A stretch of 64,000 bases of DNA, taken from NCBI GenBank assembly GCA_965197565.1, contig CBDANK010000002.1, forward strand, positions 806,001 to 870,000. Direction: 5' to 3'. This document shows positions 45,077-53,164 of the stretch, one piece after another. Numbering within the stretch: the stretch's first letter is position 1; every line of letters starts with the position of its first letter. The notes beneath the pieces were generated by a model, which did no database searches, was not told the DNA's origin, and saw only the letters and a list, made by a program, of their open reading frames with translations. Position numbers and translations under genes: made by a program. This stretch comes from G963667675 sp965197565. GTDB taxonomy: Bacteria > Chloroflexota > Dehalococcoidia > Lucifugimonadales > UBA3495.

Positions 45077-45811
45077 ATGGCAAATCAGCACGGTAGCTTT
45101 CAAGCCCGCTCTCGGATGCGTGTTATGGACAGCATGCTTCCGGTTTTACACCAGATTCATGTGATAAGGGCGATCACTCGCCACCACGAAATCGACAAGG
45201 AAGGTCTCTATGGCCAGGCTCTGGCAGACTTTACTCATGGGGACAACGCAGAAGCCTTCTCTGCTCTTGGCGAATTCGTCCATAGGGTGACGTCAGGAAC
45301 ACTGCTAGATGACAAAGGCGACGCACCTGTAGGAACGTTGTTGAGCATAGATCTACGTGACGTCGAAGAACATACCTGCTCAAATATCCGTGAATTCAAC
45401 CATAGGTACCTGAACAATAAGGGCATATCCGCTCTGCTGACCCTTCTCGCAATTGATGCGGCAGGCCTGGACCTGGCAGCCATCGACGTCTTGAGGGGAG
45501 GAGAAGCTCTCAGCGCTGCCTACGGACCCCGGAAGACTCGACGACACAAGAATCTGGGTAAACAAATGCAAAGTTGGCTCAAGGACTTAAAGTCAGCGGA
45601 CGAACCTGCGACGATGGAAGCGGCAGACCGCTATGTCGAGTATCGCTATCTTGACCACGGTAATTTGCCTAACTACAAGAAGCGCAAAGAACTCGAAGGC
45701 GATACACCTAGCGAGCGGTATTACAGAGAATGGTTTCGAGACTTCAACAAGGCACTCGGGTTTTGGCAGCCGGGCCCCGGGCGACCAAGTAACACGCCTG
45801 ACCATCACTGA
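45077..45811 (+). CDS. Hypothetical protein, 244 residues
   Basis: I recognise no family. The protein is soluble and helix-rich. It contains G-Q-A-L-A-D-F-T-H-G-D-N-A-E-A-F near residue 50, a segment I-S-A-L-L-T-L-L-A-I-D-A-A-G-L-D-L near 115, and a basic stretch P-R-K-T-R-R-H-K-N-L-G-K near 152. There is no signal peptide, membrane span or clear active-site motif. AAGGA lies just before the ATG. It sits isolated between rve-type and IS3 remnants and may be a cargo or relic accessory gene. It has no frameshift, which argues for selection or recent arrival. Confidence 0.6.
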   Translation: MANQHGSFQARSRMRVMDSMLPVLHQIHVIRAITRHHEIDKEGLYGQALADFTHGDNAEAFSALGEFVHRVTSGTLLDDKGDAPVGTLLSIDLRDVEEHTCSNIREFNHRYLNNKGISALLTLLAIDAAGLDLAAIDVLRGGEALSAAYGPRKTRRHKNLGKQMQSWLKDLKSADEPATMEAADRYVEYRYLDHGNLPNYKKRKELEGDTPSERYYREWFRDFNKALGFWQPGPGRPSNTPDHH

Positions 45812-45812
45812 A

Positions 45813-45914
45813 ATGACCCTGCCCCATTTGCCGTACAAGCCGGAGTGCGAGCTTTGTGGCTCAATCTACCATTCCTGCCAGTGCGGCAAGCCTCCGCGGA
45901 GACAGGTTGCCTAG
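45813..45914 (+). CDS. Possible 33-residue Cys-rich peptide
   Basis: An ATG one base after the stop of the 244-residue gene opens M-T-L-P-H-L-P-Y-K-P-E-C-E-L-C-G-S, then H-S-C-Q-C-G-K-P-P-R-R-Q. The two C-x-x-C/C-x-C-G pairs could bind zinc, and the tight coupling suggests a shared message. It is short, so it could be chance. Confidence 0.35.
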   Translation: MTLPHLPYKPECELCGSIYHSCQCGKPPRRQVA

Positions 45915-46111
45915 GGCACTGCGGGGTCTTTCCCCATTGTAATATCTTCGTAATATCTTCGCCAAGATTCCATCTTCTTCTGATCCCCCTCCATGGACAG
46001 GAACTAGTCTTAGTTCAGGCACTCTTGCCGAAGTCTCCCATTGAACGACCCAATGAAGGCGTTGTCAGCAGGTTCGTTTGCACGACCGAGGTCCAATTCC
46101 ACGCCGTTTGT
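45915..46111 (-). pseudogene. IS3-family orfB fragment, C-terminal part
   Basis: Read leftward, V-E-L-D-L-G-R-A-N-E-P-A-D-N-A-F-I-G-S-F followed by N-G-R-L-R-Q-E-C-L-N is the IS3 integrase block with its final Glu region. It is followed by two in-frame stops where relatives have N-Q-H-W-F-L. It is separated from its upstream part (49818-49928) by IS110 copy 2 and IS21. Confidence 0.75.
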
Positions 46112-46130
46112 CAAGCAACTGTCTTGAAAG

Positions 46131-47093
46131 TCAATAGGAATGGGTGAGGGACTTCGTGGCCGGGTGGTTCCAGGACGAGCCGTACTTGAGCATGGAGTTG
46201 AGGATTATCAGCAGCTTGCGCATGCAGGCGGTCAGAGCCAGCTTTTTCGGCTTGCCGGCAGACAACAGGCGCTGGTAGAAGTCCCTGATGACCGGGTTGA
46301 AGCGACTGGCTACCAACGCCCCCATATAGAGGGCTGTGCGGACCCTGGCCCGTCCACCCCAGACGGTGCGTTTGCCCCGCAGGGTACCACTGTCCCGGTT
46401 GAAGGGAGCCACGCCCACTAGGGCAGCGATCTGTCGGCGGTTGAGAGTGCCCAGTTCGGGCAGGTATGCCAGAAGGGTAAGAGAGATCTGGTCTCCGATG
46501 CCGGGTACGCTGCGCAGCAGGTCGTCCTTCTCCCGCCATACAGGACTCTGGCGGAGGGTCTGGCGCAAGCCCTGGTCCAGGTCGTCCAGCTGTTGCTTGA
46601 GCCAGGCGATGTGGGCCTCAATGCTGGGCCGGACGGCCATAGTAGCACTGGAGAGTCGGTTCCTCTCCGCTACCAGCATGGTCATCACCTGTTGTCTGCG
46701 GGCCACCAGCGAGCTGAGGACCTGGGTCTCGGCGTCCCGGAGAGGACGCCGGGGAGGACGGACGGCCTCGGCGAAGTGAGCCAGGACCGCCGCGTCCAGG
46801 GAATCGGTCTTGGCCAGCCGCCCAGTGGCCCTGGCAAAGTCCCGCACCTGGCGAGGGTTGACTACCACCACCGGGAGGGAGGCAGCTGCCAGGGCTGCCA
46901 CCAAGGGCAGTTCCAGCCCACCCGTAGCCTCCAGCACCAAGGCTGCGGGATTGAGTTGCTGCATCTGGGCCACCAGTGCCGCGATCCCGGCCTGGTCGTT
47001 GCAGACCTCACGTCTGTCTCCCCCAGGACGGATGGCCACATCCACCCGGGCCTTGGCCACATCGACCCCTACGTAGATACCGTGTTGCTCCAT
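46131..47093 (-). CDS. IS110-family transposase (DEDD recombinase), copy 2
   Basis: This intact 320-residue protein differs from copy 1 at very few positions (for example Ile for Thr in D-Q-A-G-I-A-A-L, and G-T-L-R-G-K-R-T-V for G-A-L-R-G-K-R-T-L). Catalytic motifs are the same. The insertion flanks fit its predicted guide RNA better than those of copy 1. Confidence 0.93.
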   Translation of the reverse strand: MEQHGIYVGVDVAKARVDVAIRPGGDRREVCNDQAGIAALVAQMQQLNPAALVLEATGGLELPLVAALAAASLPVVVVNPRQVRDFARATGRLAKTDSLDAAVLAHFAEAVRPPRRPLRDAETQVLSSLVARRQQVMTMLVAERNRLSSATMAVRPSIEAHIAWLKQQLDDLDQGLRQTLRQSPVWREKDDLLRSVPGIGDQISLTLLAYLPELGTLNRRQIAALVGVAPFNRDSGTLRGKRTVWGGRARVRTALYMGALVASRFNPVIRDFYQRLLSAGKPKKLALTACMRKLLIILNSMLKYGSSWNHPATKSLTHSY

Positions 47094-47253
47094 GAGAACC
47101 TCCCTGCGAACCGTCGGCCCGTCCTTGCCAGATGCGGGCTTGGTTGACCCAGGCAACTGTGCCGGCTCTGTTCTGAAAAGGGTGCGGCGACCCAAGCTTG
47201 ACAACGGTCTTCTATGACCCAGGGCGGGCCGGTCTGCCGCACCCCGCACACCT
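47094..47253 (-). ncRNA. Predicted IS110 bridge RNA (copy 2), boundaries approximate
   Basis: Read leftward, the stem GGGTGCGGC (plus 47236-47244) pairs with GCCGCACCC (plus 47180-47188). The loop carries CCCGCCCTGG (plus 47219-47228), close to the left flank CACCGCCCTTG. It also carries TTGTCAAG (plus 47197-47204), perfectly complementary to the right flank CTTGACAA (plus 46108-46115). Expression is not shown. Confidence 0.72.
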
Positions 47254-47415
47254 AAGAAAGAAAACTATCCACCTCCAAGCTAAGATACAAGGGCGGTGAC
47301 AGAGTGGGCCACTGGGGCGGCGGAATCGTGTACCACCGACATGAACGCCTGACATCAGTAGATCAGACAGAGGGTCGACAATGGAGGAGTAGGAACGGAC
47401 AGCGTTGTCAGCGCG

Positions 47416-48198
47416 TTATGCGTTGTCCGGGTCTTCGGGAGCTTGGGGCACGGCGTTCTCGCGGCTGCGCTTGAGGCGGTAGCTGTCGCCGTTCATCTCG
47501 AGGATGTGGACGTGGTGGGTGAGCCGGTCCAGCAGCGCTCCAGTCAATCGTTCTGAGCCAAATACCCCGGTCCATTCGTCGAAGGGCAGGTTGGTGGTGA
47601 CCAGGATGGAGCCCCGCTCGTAGCGCTGGCTGAAGACCTCGAAGAGGAGTTCCGCGCCGGTGGGGGACAGGGGGACGAAGCCCAGTTCGTCGATGATCAG
47701 CAGGTTCAGGCGAGAGAGTTGTCTCTGTAAATTCAGCAGCCGTCTTTCGTCCCGGGCCTCCATGAGTTCATGGACCAGGGCGGCGGCGGTGGTGAAGCCC
47801 ACGGACAACCCCCGCTGACAGGCGGCCAGGCCCAGCCCCAGGGCCATGTGGGTCTTGCCGGTGCCGCTGTTGCCGATGGCGATGACGTTCTCCCTATGCT
47901 GGACGTATTCGCAGCGGGCCAGCTCCATCACCAGGGCTTTGTTCACCGAGGGGATGGCCAGGAAGTCGAAGGTGTCCAGGCTCTTGACCGCCGGGAAGCG
48001 GGCAGCGCGGATGCGGCGCTGCACCATGCGCTGGTGGCGGTCGATGAGTTCCAGTTCGGCCAACCGGAGCAAGTACTGGGGATGGTCTGCGCCCTCGGCG
48101 GCACACTGGGCGGCCAGCTTGCCGTATTCCCGCAGGAAGCTGGGCAGCTTGAGTTCCTTCAGATGATGCTCCAACAGCAGCGTCGACCTGTCGCTCAT
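47416..48198 (-). CDS. istB: IS21 helper ATPase IstB
   Basis: This 260-residue AAA+ ATPase has I-A-I-G-N-S-G-T-G-K-T-H (Walker A), L-L-I-I-D-E-L-G-F (Walker B) and the sensor S-I-L-V-T-T-N-L-P-F-D-E-W. IstB assembles on target DNA and stimulates IstA. The ATG at 48198 overlaps the istA stop as ATGA and is preceded by GGGGAGGG. The tail past residue 240 is charged. Confidence 0.93.
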   Translation of the reverse strand: MSDRSTLLLEHHLKELKLPSFLREYGKLAAQCAAEGADHPQYLLRLAELELIDRHQRMVQRRIRAARFPAVKSLDTFDFLAIPSVNKALVMELARCEYVQHRENVIAIGNSGTGKTHMALGLGLAACQRGLSVGFTTAAALVHELMEARDERRLLNLQRQLSRLNLLIIDELGFVPLSPTGAELLFEVFSQRYERGSILVTTNLPFDEWTGVFGSERLTGALLDRLTHHVHILEMNGDSYRLKRSRENAVPQAPEDPDNA

Positions 48199-49694
48199 GC
48201 CGCCCTCCCCGACAGCAACGTCATGTAGTCCCCAGCCGAGGTAGTGTTCACCCGCACTCGGGGCAGATAGGGGTACAGCTCCAGGTCGAGGCGGGGCGGC
48301 CGTCCCTCCATCCGGCACATCACCAGGTGCTTCACCGCGTCGAAGCTAAGCGCCCCCAGCCGGAGGGCGTCCCTGATGGCTGCGTGCACCTCTTGCAGCC
48401 TGAAGCTTTCCAACAGCCGGAGCACCTGGACGAACTCCCGCTTGCCCCGTCGTCCCATCCGGGACTCCAGCAGGCGGCGCAGGGTGGCGAACTCCTCGGG
48501 AAGGCCCCAGCCCTGCATGGGCGCGGCCTGGTCCAGGGCGCCCGTCTTCTGCTCCAGCAGGGGCAGGTAGTGGACGGGATCGTAGACGAAGTCGTCCCGC
48601 TCATATGAGCGTGGGTGCCGGGCGATGACCTCGGAGCCGCAGCTGATGACCACCTGATCAACGTAGCCCCTGGCCATGACGTCCCGATACCCGTAGGCCA
48701 CCGGCACCGAGTAGTCGTTGGTCCGGTACCGCACCAGGGACTGGGAACTGACCCGGCCCGCCTGTTTGTCGCAGGCGTCGAAGGGCGCGGCCGGCAGGGG
48801 CAACAGGGCCTCCAGGTCCCGCTCCATCCGCTGACCAATGCTTTCGGCGTGCCCTCGGAGCCGGGCGTCCATCCGTTCCAGGCAGCGCCCCTCCAGGTGG
48901 GCGTTCAGCGCCTCAAAGCTCTCGAAGGACGGCACCGGCACCAGGAAGTTCCGCCGCACGTAGCCCACCATGCCCTCCACCTTCCCCTTGTCGTTGCCCT
49001 TGGCGGGACGGCCGAACCGGTCATCGAAAAGGTAGTGGGACTGAAGCTCGGTGAAGGCCCGGGTGCGCTGGCGCCGGCCGTCCCCCAGGATCCTGGCCAC
49101 CGCCAGCTTGGTGTTGTCGTACAGGATGCTCTGGGGCACCCCACCCAGGAAGGCGAAAGCGGAGACGTGGCCGTCCAGGAAAGCCTCGGTGGTCTCCGCC
49201 GGATAGGCTTTGACGAAGCAGCCGTCGCTGTGGGGCAGGTCCAGGACGAAGTAGTGGGCCTTGCGCTCCACCCCGCCGATGATCACCAGGGCTTCGCCAA
49301 AGTCGCACTGGGCGTGCCCCGGGGCATGGGACAGCGGCACGAACATCTCCTGCGTCCGCCGCCGATGTTCCCTCACGTAGTCCTTCATGATGGTGTACTG
49401 GCCGGCGAACCCGTGCTCGTCCCGCAGGCGCTCAAAGATGCGCTGGGCGGTGTGGCGCTGCTTCCGGGGAATCCCGAGGTCGTCTTCCAGTATCCGGTCG
49501 ATGACGCCGGTAAAGGGCTCCAGCTTGGGACGGCGGGGCGGGTTCTGCCGCCGGTAGCCCGGTGGGACTGAGTAGGCGGTCATCTTGCGCACCGTGTCCC
49601 GGTGCAACCCGAACACCCGGGAGGCCTCTCGGATGCTCATGCCCTCCACCATTACGGCCCGGCGGACCCGCAGATACACTTCCACTTGGTACAT
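48195..49694 (-). CDS. istA: IS21 transposase IstA
   Basis: This protein of about 499 residues has an N-terminal HTH (M-Y-Q-V-E-V...S-I-R-E-A-S-R-V-F-G-L-H-R-D-T-V-R-K-M). The rve core shows Q-C-D-F-G-E-A, S-I-L-Y-D-N-T-K and K-G-K-V-E-G as D, D and E, and a C-terminal beta-barrel contains Y-S-V-P-V-A-Y-G. The family start M-Y-x-V-E-V is preferred; an in-frame ATG at 49751 is possible. There is no frameshift. Confidence 0.92.
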   Translation of the reverse strand: MYQVEVYLRVRRAVMVEGMSIREASRVFGLHRDTVRKMTAYSVPPGYRRQNPPRRPKLEPFTGVIDRILEDDLGIPRKQRHTAQRIFERLRDEHGFAGQYTIMKDYVREHRRRTQEMFVPLSHAPGHAQCDFGEALVIIGGVERKAHYFVLDLPHSDGCFVKAYPAETTEAFLDGHVSAFAFLGGVPQSILYDNTKLAVARILGDGRRQRTRAFTELQSHYLFDDRFGRPAKGNDKGKVEGMVGYVRRNFLVPVPSFESFEALNAHLEGRCLERMDARLRGHAESIGQRMERDLEALLPLPAAPFDACDKQAGRVSSQSLVRYRTNDYSVPVAYGYRDVMARGYVDQVVISCGSEVIARHPRSYERDDFVYDPVHYLPLLEQKTGALDQAAPMQGWGLPEEFATLRRLLESRMGRRGKREFVQVLRLLESFRLQEVHAAIRDALRLGALSFDAVKHLVMCRMEGRPPRLDLELYPYLPRVRVNTTSAGDYMTLLSGRAA

Positions 49695-49817
49695 CCGTCG
49701 CACCATCCATAGGCTCAACTTCAAACCTATGGATGGCGGCGGACGGTCCATTTTTCAACCGCCAATTGTCAGCTGGTCAATCCGCCCGCATGGTCCACTT
49801 TAACTCCGCCTTTTACA

Positions 49818-49928
49818 ACCCGAATGGTCCCGGGCAGGCGATGTTGCTCCATCAGGTGATACAGCACCTCCACGACTCCCTGGCCTCCAATGCTGGCTGC
49901 CACCTTGATGGCCATACTCTCACGAGTA
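49818..49928 (-). pseudogene. IS3-family orfB fragment, upstream part
   Basis: The leftward frame T-R-E-S-M-A-I-K-V-A-A-S-I-G-G-Q-G-V-V-E, ending Y-H-L-M-E-Q-H-R-L-P-G-T-I-R, is the IS3 block preceding V-D-N-G-P-E-F. It is cut by IS21 at 49817 and by an IS110 remnant at about 49929. Together with 45915-46111 it represents one IS3 element interrupted at least twice. About ten codons are missing between the parts. Confidence 0.7.
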
Positions 49929-50080
49929 AAGCAACCGTCTTGAAAATCAAGATGTGACCACGGGTATGATCCAGCGCTGACCGTTCTTGACCATGCTGTT
50001 CAGAATGGTCAGCAGTTGGCGCATGCAGGCAATCAGGGCCACCTTCTTGGCCTTGTCGGCGGCCAGCAGCCGTAGCTAAA
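49929..50080 (-). pseudogene. Remnant of a fourth IS110 element (3' end)
   Basis: The leftward frame R-L-L-A-A-D-K-A-K-K-V-A-L-I-A-C-M-R-Q-L, ending V-K-N-G-Q-R-W-I-I-P-V-V-T-S-stop, is the C-terminus of an IS110 transposase. Its right end (TTGATTTTCAAGACGGTTGC) resembles the other copies. The rest is gone, and IS110 copy 3 lies in its upstream side. Confidence 0.8.
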
Positions 50081-50097
50081 AGCAACTGTCTTTGATG

Positions 50098-51044
50098 TCA
50101 AGACTTGATGAGGTTTTGGTTCCAGCGATGACCGCTCTTGGCCATGCCGTTGAGGATGGTGAGCAGCTTGCGCATACAGGCGACGAGCGCCAGTTTCTTG
50201 GGTTTGCCGGCGGCCAGCAGCCGTTGGTAGAAGCTGCGGATCACCGGGTTGTGCCGGCTGGCCACCAAGGCGCCCATGTAGAGCACGGCCCGGACTCGGG
50301 CCCGCCCTCCGGCCACGGTTCTCCGGCCCCGCATGGTCCCGCGGTCCCGGTTCATCGGGGCCACTCCCACCAAGGCGGCTATCCGCTTCCGGTCCATGGT
50401 GCCCAGTTCCGGCAAGTGGGCCAGCAGCACCAGGGAGAGCTGTTCCCCCACGCCAGGAACGGAGCGCAGCAACTCGTCCTTCTCCCGCCATGCCGGACTC
50501 CGGCGCAGCGTCTGCTGCAGGTCCTCGTCCAAGTCGTCCAGTTCCTGCTCCAGCCACTGGAGGTGAGCCTGGATGCGTGGAGCAACGGCGCGGCTGGCCG
50601 GCCCAAGACGGTTCTTCTCCGCCACCAGCATGGCCACCACCTGGTTGCGCCGGGTGGTCAGGGAATGAAGTTCTCGGGTGTCCGAATCGGGCAGGGGACG
50701 GACCGGCGGACGTACCGCCTCGGCGAAATGGGCCAGAACCTGGGCGTCCAGGGCATCGGTCTTGGCCAGTCGGCCGGTGGCTTTGGCGAAGTCGCGCACC
50801 TGACGGGGATTGACCACCAGCACCGGCAGGGCCGCCGCCGCCAAGGCGCCGGCCAGGGGGAGTTCCAAGCCGCCAGTGGCCTCCAAGACCACTGCCGAGG
50901 GGTGCAGAGACTGCAACTCCGTGCCAGGCCGCTGACCCCGGCCTCGTCGTAAGCGACACTCCAGGCGGCGCCCGAAGGCCGGAGGGCCACATCCACTCGG
51001 TCCTTGGCCACGTCGATGCCTGCGTAGATGGCTTCCTGCTGCAT
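50098..51044 (-). pseudogene. IS110-family transposase, copy 3, single-base frameshift
   Basis: The N-terminal frame starts M-Q-Q-E-A-I-Y-A-G-I-D-V-A-K-D-R-V-D-V-A and runs to V-S-G-L-A. The remainder (E-L-Q-S-L-H-P-S-A-V-V-L-E-A-T-G-G to the stop at 50098) is in another frame. Loss of one base near 50925 explains the break. The rest, including T-D-A-L-D-A-Q-V-L-A-H-F and A-A-L-V-G-V-A-P, is well preserved. If the base is a sequencing error the enzyme would be active. Confidence 0.85.
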
Positions 51045-51197
51045 ATTCCCTCCCGGTCAAGGGTTGGCCCGTTCTTGCAAAATGCGGGCTTGTCAGCCCA
51101 AGCAACTGTCCGGGCTCTTTGGGGAAAGGCGCGGCGACCATGCTTTCAGACGGCCTGCCATGACCAAGACCCTACCGGTCTGCCGCACCCTGAATCA
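51045..51197 (-). ncRNA. Predicted IS110 bridge RNA (copy 3), boundaries approximate
   Basis: The stem GGGTGCGGC (plus 51182-51190) pairs with GCCGCGCCT (plus 51127-51135), the changed base still allowing a G-U pair. The loop keeps AGACCGG, GTCAT and TGGTC of copies 1 and 2. Between these it has TAGGGTCTTG (plus 51165-51174), identical to the left junction at plus 51235-51244. It also has CTGAAAG (plus 51143-51149), which pairs with the right flank CTTTTAG with one G-T wobble. GACAGTTGCTTG, matching the element's own right end, follows near plus 51098-51109. Confidence 0.72.
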
Positions 51198-51243
51198 CTC
51201 CTCACCGGAGATTTTCCGCACCAACCTCAAGATACAAGACCCT

Positions 51244-51461
51244 AATATGAGACCTTTGCGTAACTGGTCGCTTAACTTGTCATTCCGACCGGAGGGAGGA
51301 ATCTAAGGCGTTGGGCCGGAGTCGTCGCGCCGGTCCAGCTACGGACCCAGTACTTGCTGACATAGGTTTGAGATTCCTCACGGAGTTTATCCTGAGCGCA
51401 GCCGAAGGGCTTCGCTGCGTTCGGAATGACAGGGATGGGGGTTATGCAGAGGTCTCAAATA
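51244..51461. mobile_element. MITE-like element with 16-bp inverted ends
   Basis: TGAGACCTTTGCGTAA (51248-51263) and TTATGCAGAGGTCTCA (51442-51457) are inverted repeats with 14 of 16 bases matching. AATA flanks both ends as a possible duplication. Inside, GTCATTCCGA...GGAATCTAA and GATTCCTCA...TTCGGAATGAC form a second inverted pair also seen at 55742-55905. There is no coding capacity. Confidence 0.7.
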
Positions 51462-51468
51462 TATAGTA

Positions 51469-51497
51469 TTGACCTGGCCCAAAGCCCGGTGGATAAT
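51469..51497 (+). promoter_or_regulatory. Sigma-70-like promoter upstream of the second amidohydrolase
   Basis: TTGACC (51469-51474), a 17-bp spacer and GATAAT (51492-51497) match five of six bases at each box. TAGTATTGA precedes it, as in the 5110 promoter. It lies just outside the MITE and 67 bp before the start codon. Confidence 0.6.
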
Positions 51498-51563
51498 TGT
51501 TGCTGTTATGAGGCAGGTATCCCACTACTACCGTTGCTATAGTGGTAAAAGGGAGTGTGAAAC

Positions 51564-52691
51564 ATGGCTGATTACAGAGTTATATCCTCGGACAACCACG
51601 TATTCGAGCCGGTGGACCTGTGGACCAGCAGGACCGAGCCGAAATTCAGAGACCGGATGCCCCACATCGAGCACTTGGAAGACGGTGATTGGTGGTACTG
51701 CGACGGCCACAAAGTCACCGGGACCAGTGCCGGCACCCAGGTTGGAGTGAGGTTTGAGGACCAATCGAAGCTGGAACGCACTAGGCCGGTGGAAGAGATC
51801 CGACCGGGGGGCTGGATTCCTGAAGAACATGTGAAAGACATGGACGCCGACGGGATAGACGCCGGCATCATCTTCCCCAGCGTCGGTCTGGACCTCTATC
51901 AAAATATCCCGGACAGCGATCTGTTGACGGAAATATTTAGAATCTACAACGACTGGCTGGCCGAGTTCTGCCGGGCCTTCCCCGACCGGCTCAAAGGCAT
52001 TGCCATGATCAACATTGACGAGGTGAAGCCCGGTGTGAAGGAGTTGGAACGCTGCGCCAAAATGGGGCTAATAGGGGGAATGATTACGGAATACCCCACA
52101 CCGGACCGGCCGTACAGCTTGCCGGAATACGATCTCCTCTGGGCGGCGGCTCAAGACCTACAAATGCCCTTGGCGCTGCACTTCACCACCAACCGGCCGG
52201 GACCCGGTCAAGAGGCCGTCGGCGGCATGGATAACCTTAGCCCCGCTTTCATGTGCAACATGGACCACTGGGTGCGGATGTCGCTGGCTCACATCATCTA
52301 TGGCGGGGTGTTCCAACGCTTCCCCGAACTTCAAATAGGCGCGGTGGAGAATGAGCTGGCTTGGGCCCCCCACTTCCTGGAGAGGTTGGACTACACCTAT
52401 ACCCAGCGGGTGCCCAGGTCGGAATGGTGGGACCGGTTTACCGGAGACAAGCTACCCAGCGAGTACTTTCACAGCAACGTCTTCCTCGGCTTCCAGGAGG
52501 ACGCCCTGGGCATTGAGTTGCGCGACCGCATAGGAGTGGACAATCTAATGTGGGGCTCGGACTATCCTCACACCGAGTCCACCTTCCCCAGAAGCCGGCA
52601 GATACTGGAGGAGATCCTGGTGAACTGCACCGAGGAGGAAAAAGCCAAGATCGCTGGCGGCAACGCCGCCAGAGTATATCGTATGGATTAG
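51564..52691 (+). CDS. Amidohydrolase family protein (amidohydrolase_2), second copy
   Basis: This 375-residue TIM-barrel hydrolase is a paralogue of the protein at 19664-20788. S-S-D-N-H-V-F-E-P replaces the usual D-x-H-x-H, A-L-H-F-T-T holds the next metal-site His, and G-S-D-Y-P-H-T-E-S-T-F-P the late catalytic Asp. P-P-S-V is represented by I-I-F-P-S-V-G. The family hydrolyses or decarboxylates small acids or amides; the substrate is unknown. A GGGAG site precedes the ATG, with a promoter just upstream and a terminator just downstream, so it is a single-gene unit. Confidence 0.87.
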   Translation: MADYRVISSDNHVFEPVDLWTSRTEPKFRDRMPHIEHLEDGDWWYCDGHKVTGTSAGTQVGVRFEDQSKLERTRPVEEIRPGGWIPEEHVKDMDADGIDAGIIFPSVGLDLYQNIPDSDLLTEIFRIYNDWLAEFCRAFPDRLKGIAMINIDEVKPGVKELERCAKMGLIGGMITEYPTPDRPYSLPEYDLLWAAAQDLQMPLALHFTTNRPGPGQEAVGGMDNLSPAFMCNMDHWVRMSLAHIIYGGVFQRFPELQIGAVENELAWAPHFLERLDYTYTQRVPRSEWWDRFTGDKLPSEYFHSNVFLGFQEDALGIELRDRIGVDNLMWGSDYPHTESTFPRSRQILEEILVNCTEEEKAKIAGGNAARVYRMD

Positions 52692-52727
52692 AAACCGGCA
52701 CTCCGCCGGACCAAACCTTGGCTCTCA

Positions 52728-52764
52728 GCAGGCGCTCCTTAAGGGAGCGCCTGCCGTTTGTTAT
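52728..52764 (+). terminator. Intrinsic terminator
   Basis: GCAGGCGCTCC (52728-52738) and GGAGCGCCTGC (52744-52754) form a perfect 11-bp stem with a 5-nt loop. It is followed by CGTTTGTTAT, 36 bp after the amidohydrolase stop. Confidence 0.85.
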
Positions 52765-52772
52765 CCGGAATT

Positions 52773-53120
52773 CCCCAGGGTCTTTTCATTGTCATCCCCG
52801 GCCTACACCAGGGCAGGCTCTGAGCCACTCTTCATTGTCACCATGAACGGAGTGAAGTCTAGGGCCTGTTGACGCTAATGGCTGGGGGCCGGGCAACCAC
52901 AAGGGTTGCCCCTACGAAATCCCGTAGCACACCGGTTGTAGAGGCGCCCTTTGTGGGAGGCTGGACTACCAATCCCTATATAGGAAATTGGTAGTGTCAA
53001 CAGGCCCTAAAATCCTTGACTGTATTCTCTTTCTTAGATACTCAAACCACATTCTTGCTGAAGAGTTTTAGATTCTTCGCCTACGGCTCAGAATGACATT
53101 TTCCGAGAATGAAAAGACCC
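52773..53120. repeat. Three intergenic repeats including a 150-bp MITE-like element
   Basis: The gene-free region 52692-53164 holds three repeats. At 52773-52828 is an inverted relative of 558-613. At 52860-53009 is an element with perfect 14-bp inverted ends (TAGGGCCTGTTGAC / GTCAACAGGCCCTA) and an inner GGGCAACC/GGTTGCCC hairpin. At 53067-53120 is a copy of the repeat at 16964-17020. None encodes a protein. Confidence 0.7.
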
Positions 53121-53164
53121 CGGAGGTTACCGGCCTGCTATGGGGTAGTATCCCTTGTCCCAGG

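Larger units (their letters stand above)
46114..47291 (-). mobile_element. IS110-family element, copy 2
   Basis: It is nearly identical to copy 1, with CT cores (plus-strand AG) at 46114-46115 and 47290-47291. It interrupts the IS3 remnant. The flanks on the coding strand are CCGCC-CT at the left and CT-TGACAAACGG at the right. Confidence 0.92.
47297..49817 (-). mobile_element. IS21-family insertion sequence, apparently intact
   Basis: istA and istB are complete. At the right end, two related terminal repeats (TGTAAAAGGCGG...GTGGACCA at 49817-49791 and TGACAATTGGCGG...ATGGACCG) follow each other, the multiple-terminal-repeat pattern of IS21. The left end begins TGACAGAGTGGGCC. It abuts IS110 copy 2 by five bases. 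Confidence 0.85.
50081..51238 (-). mobile_element. IS110-family element, copy 3 (divergent subtype)
   Basis: The CT cores (plus AG) lie at 50081-50082 and 51237-51238, 1,156 bp apart. The left end (coding strand) starts TGTATCTTGAGG and the right end finishes GACAGTTG, like copies 1 and 2, but internal sequence differs. The flanks are TTAGGGT-CT and CT-TTTAGCTACGG. Confidence 0.85.
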
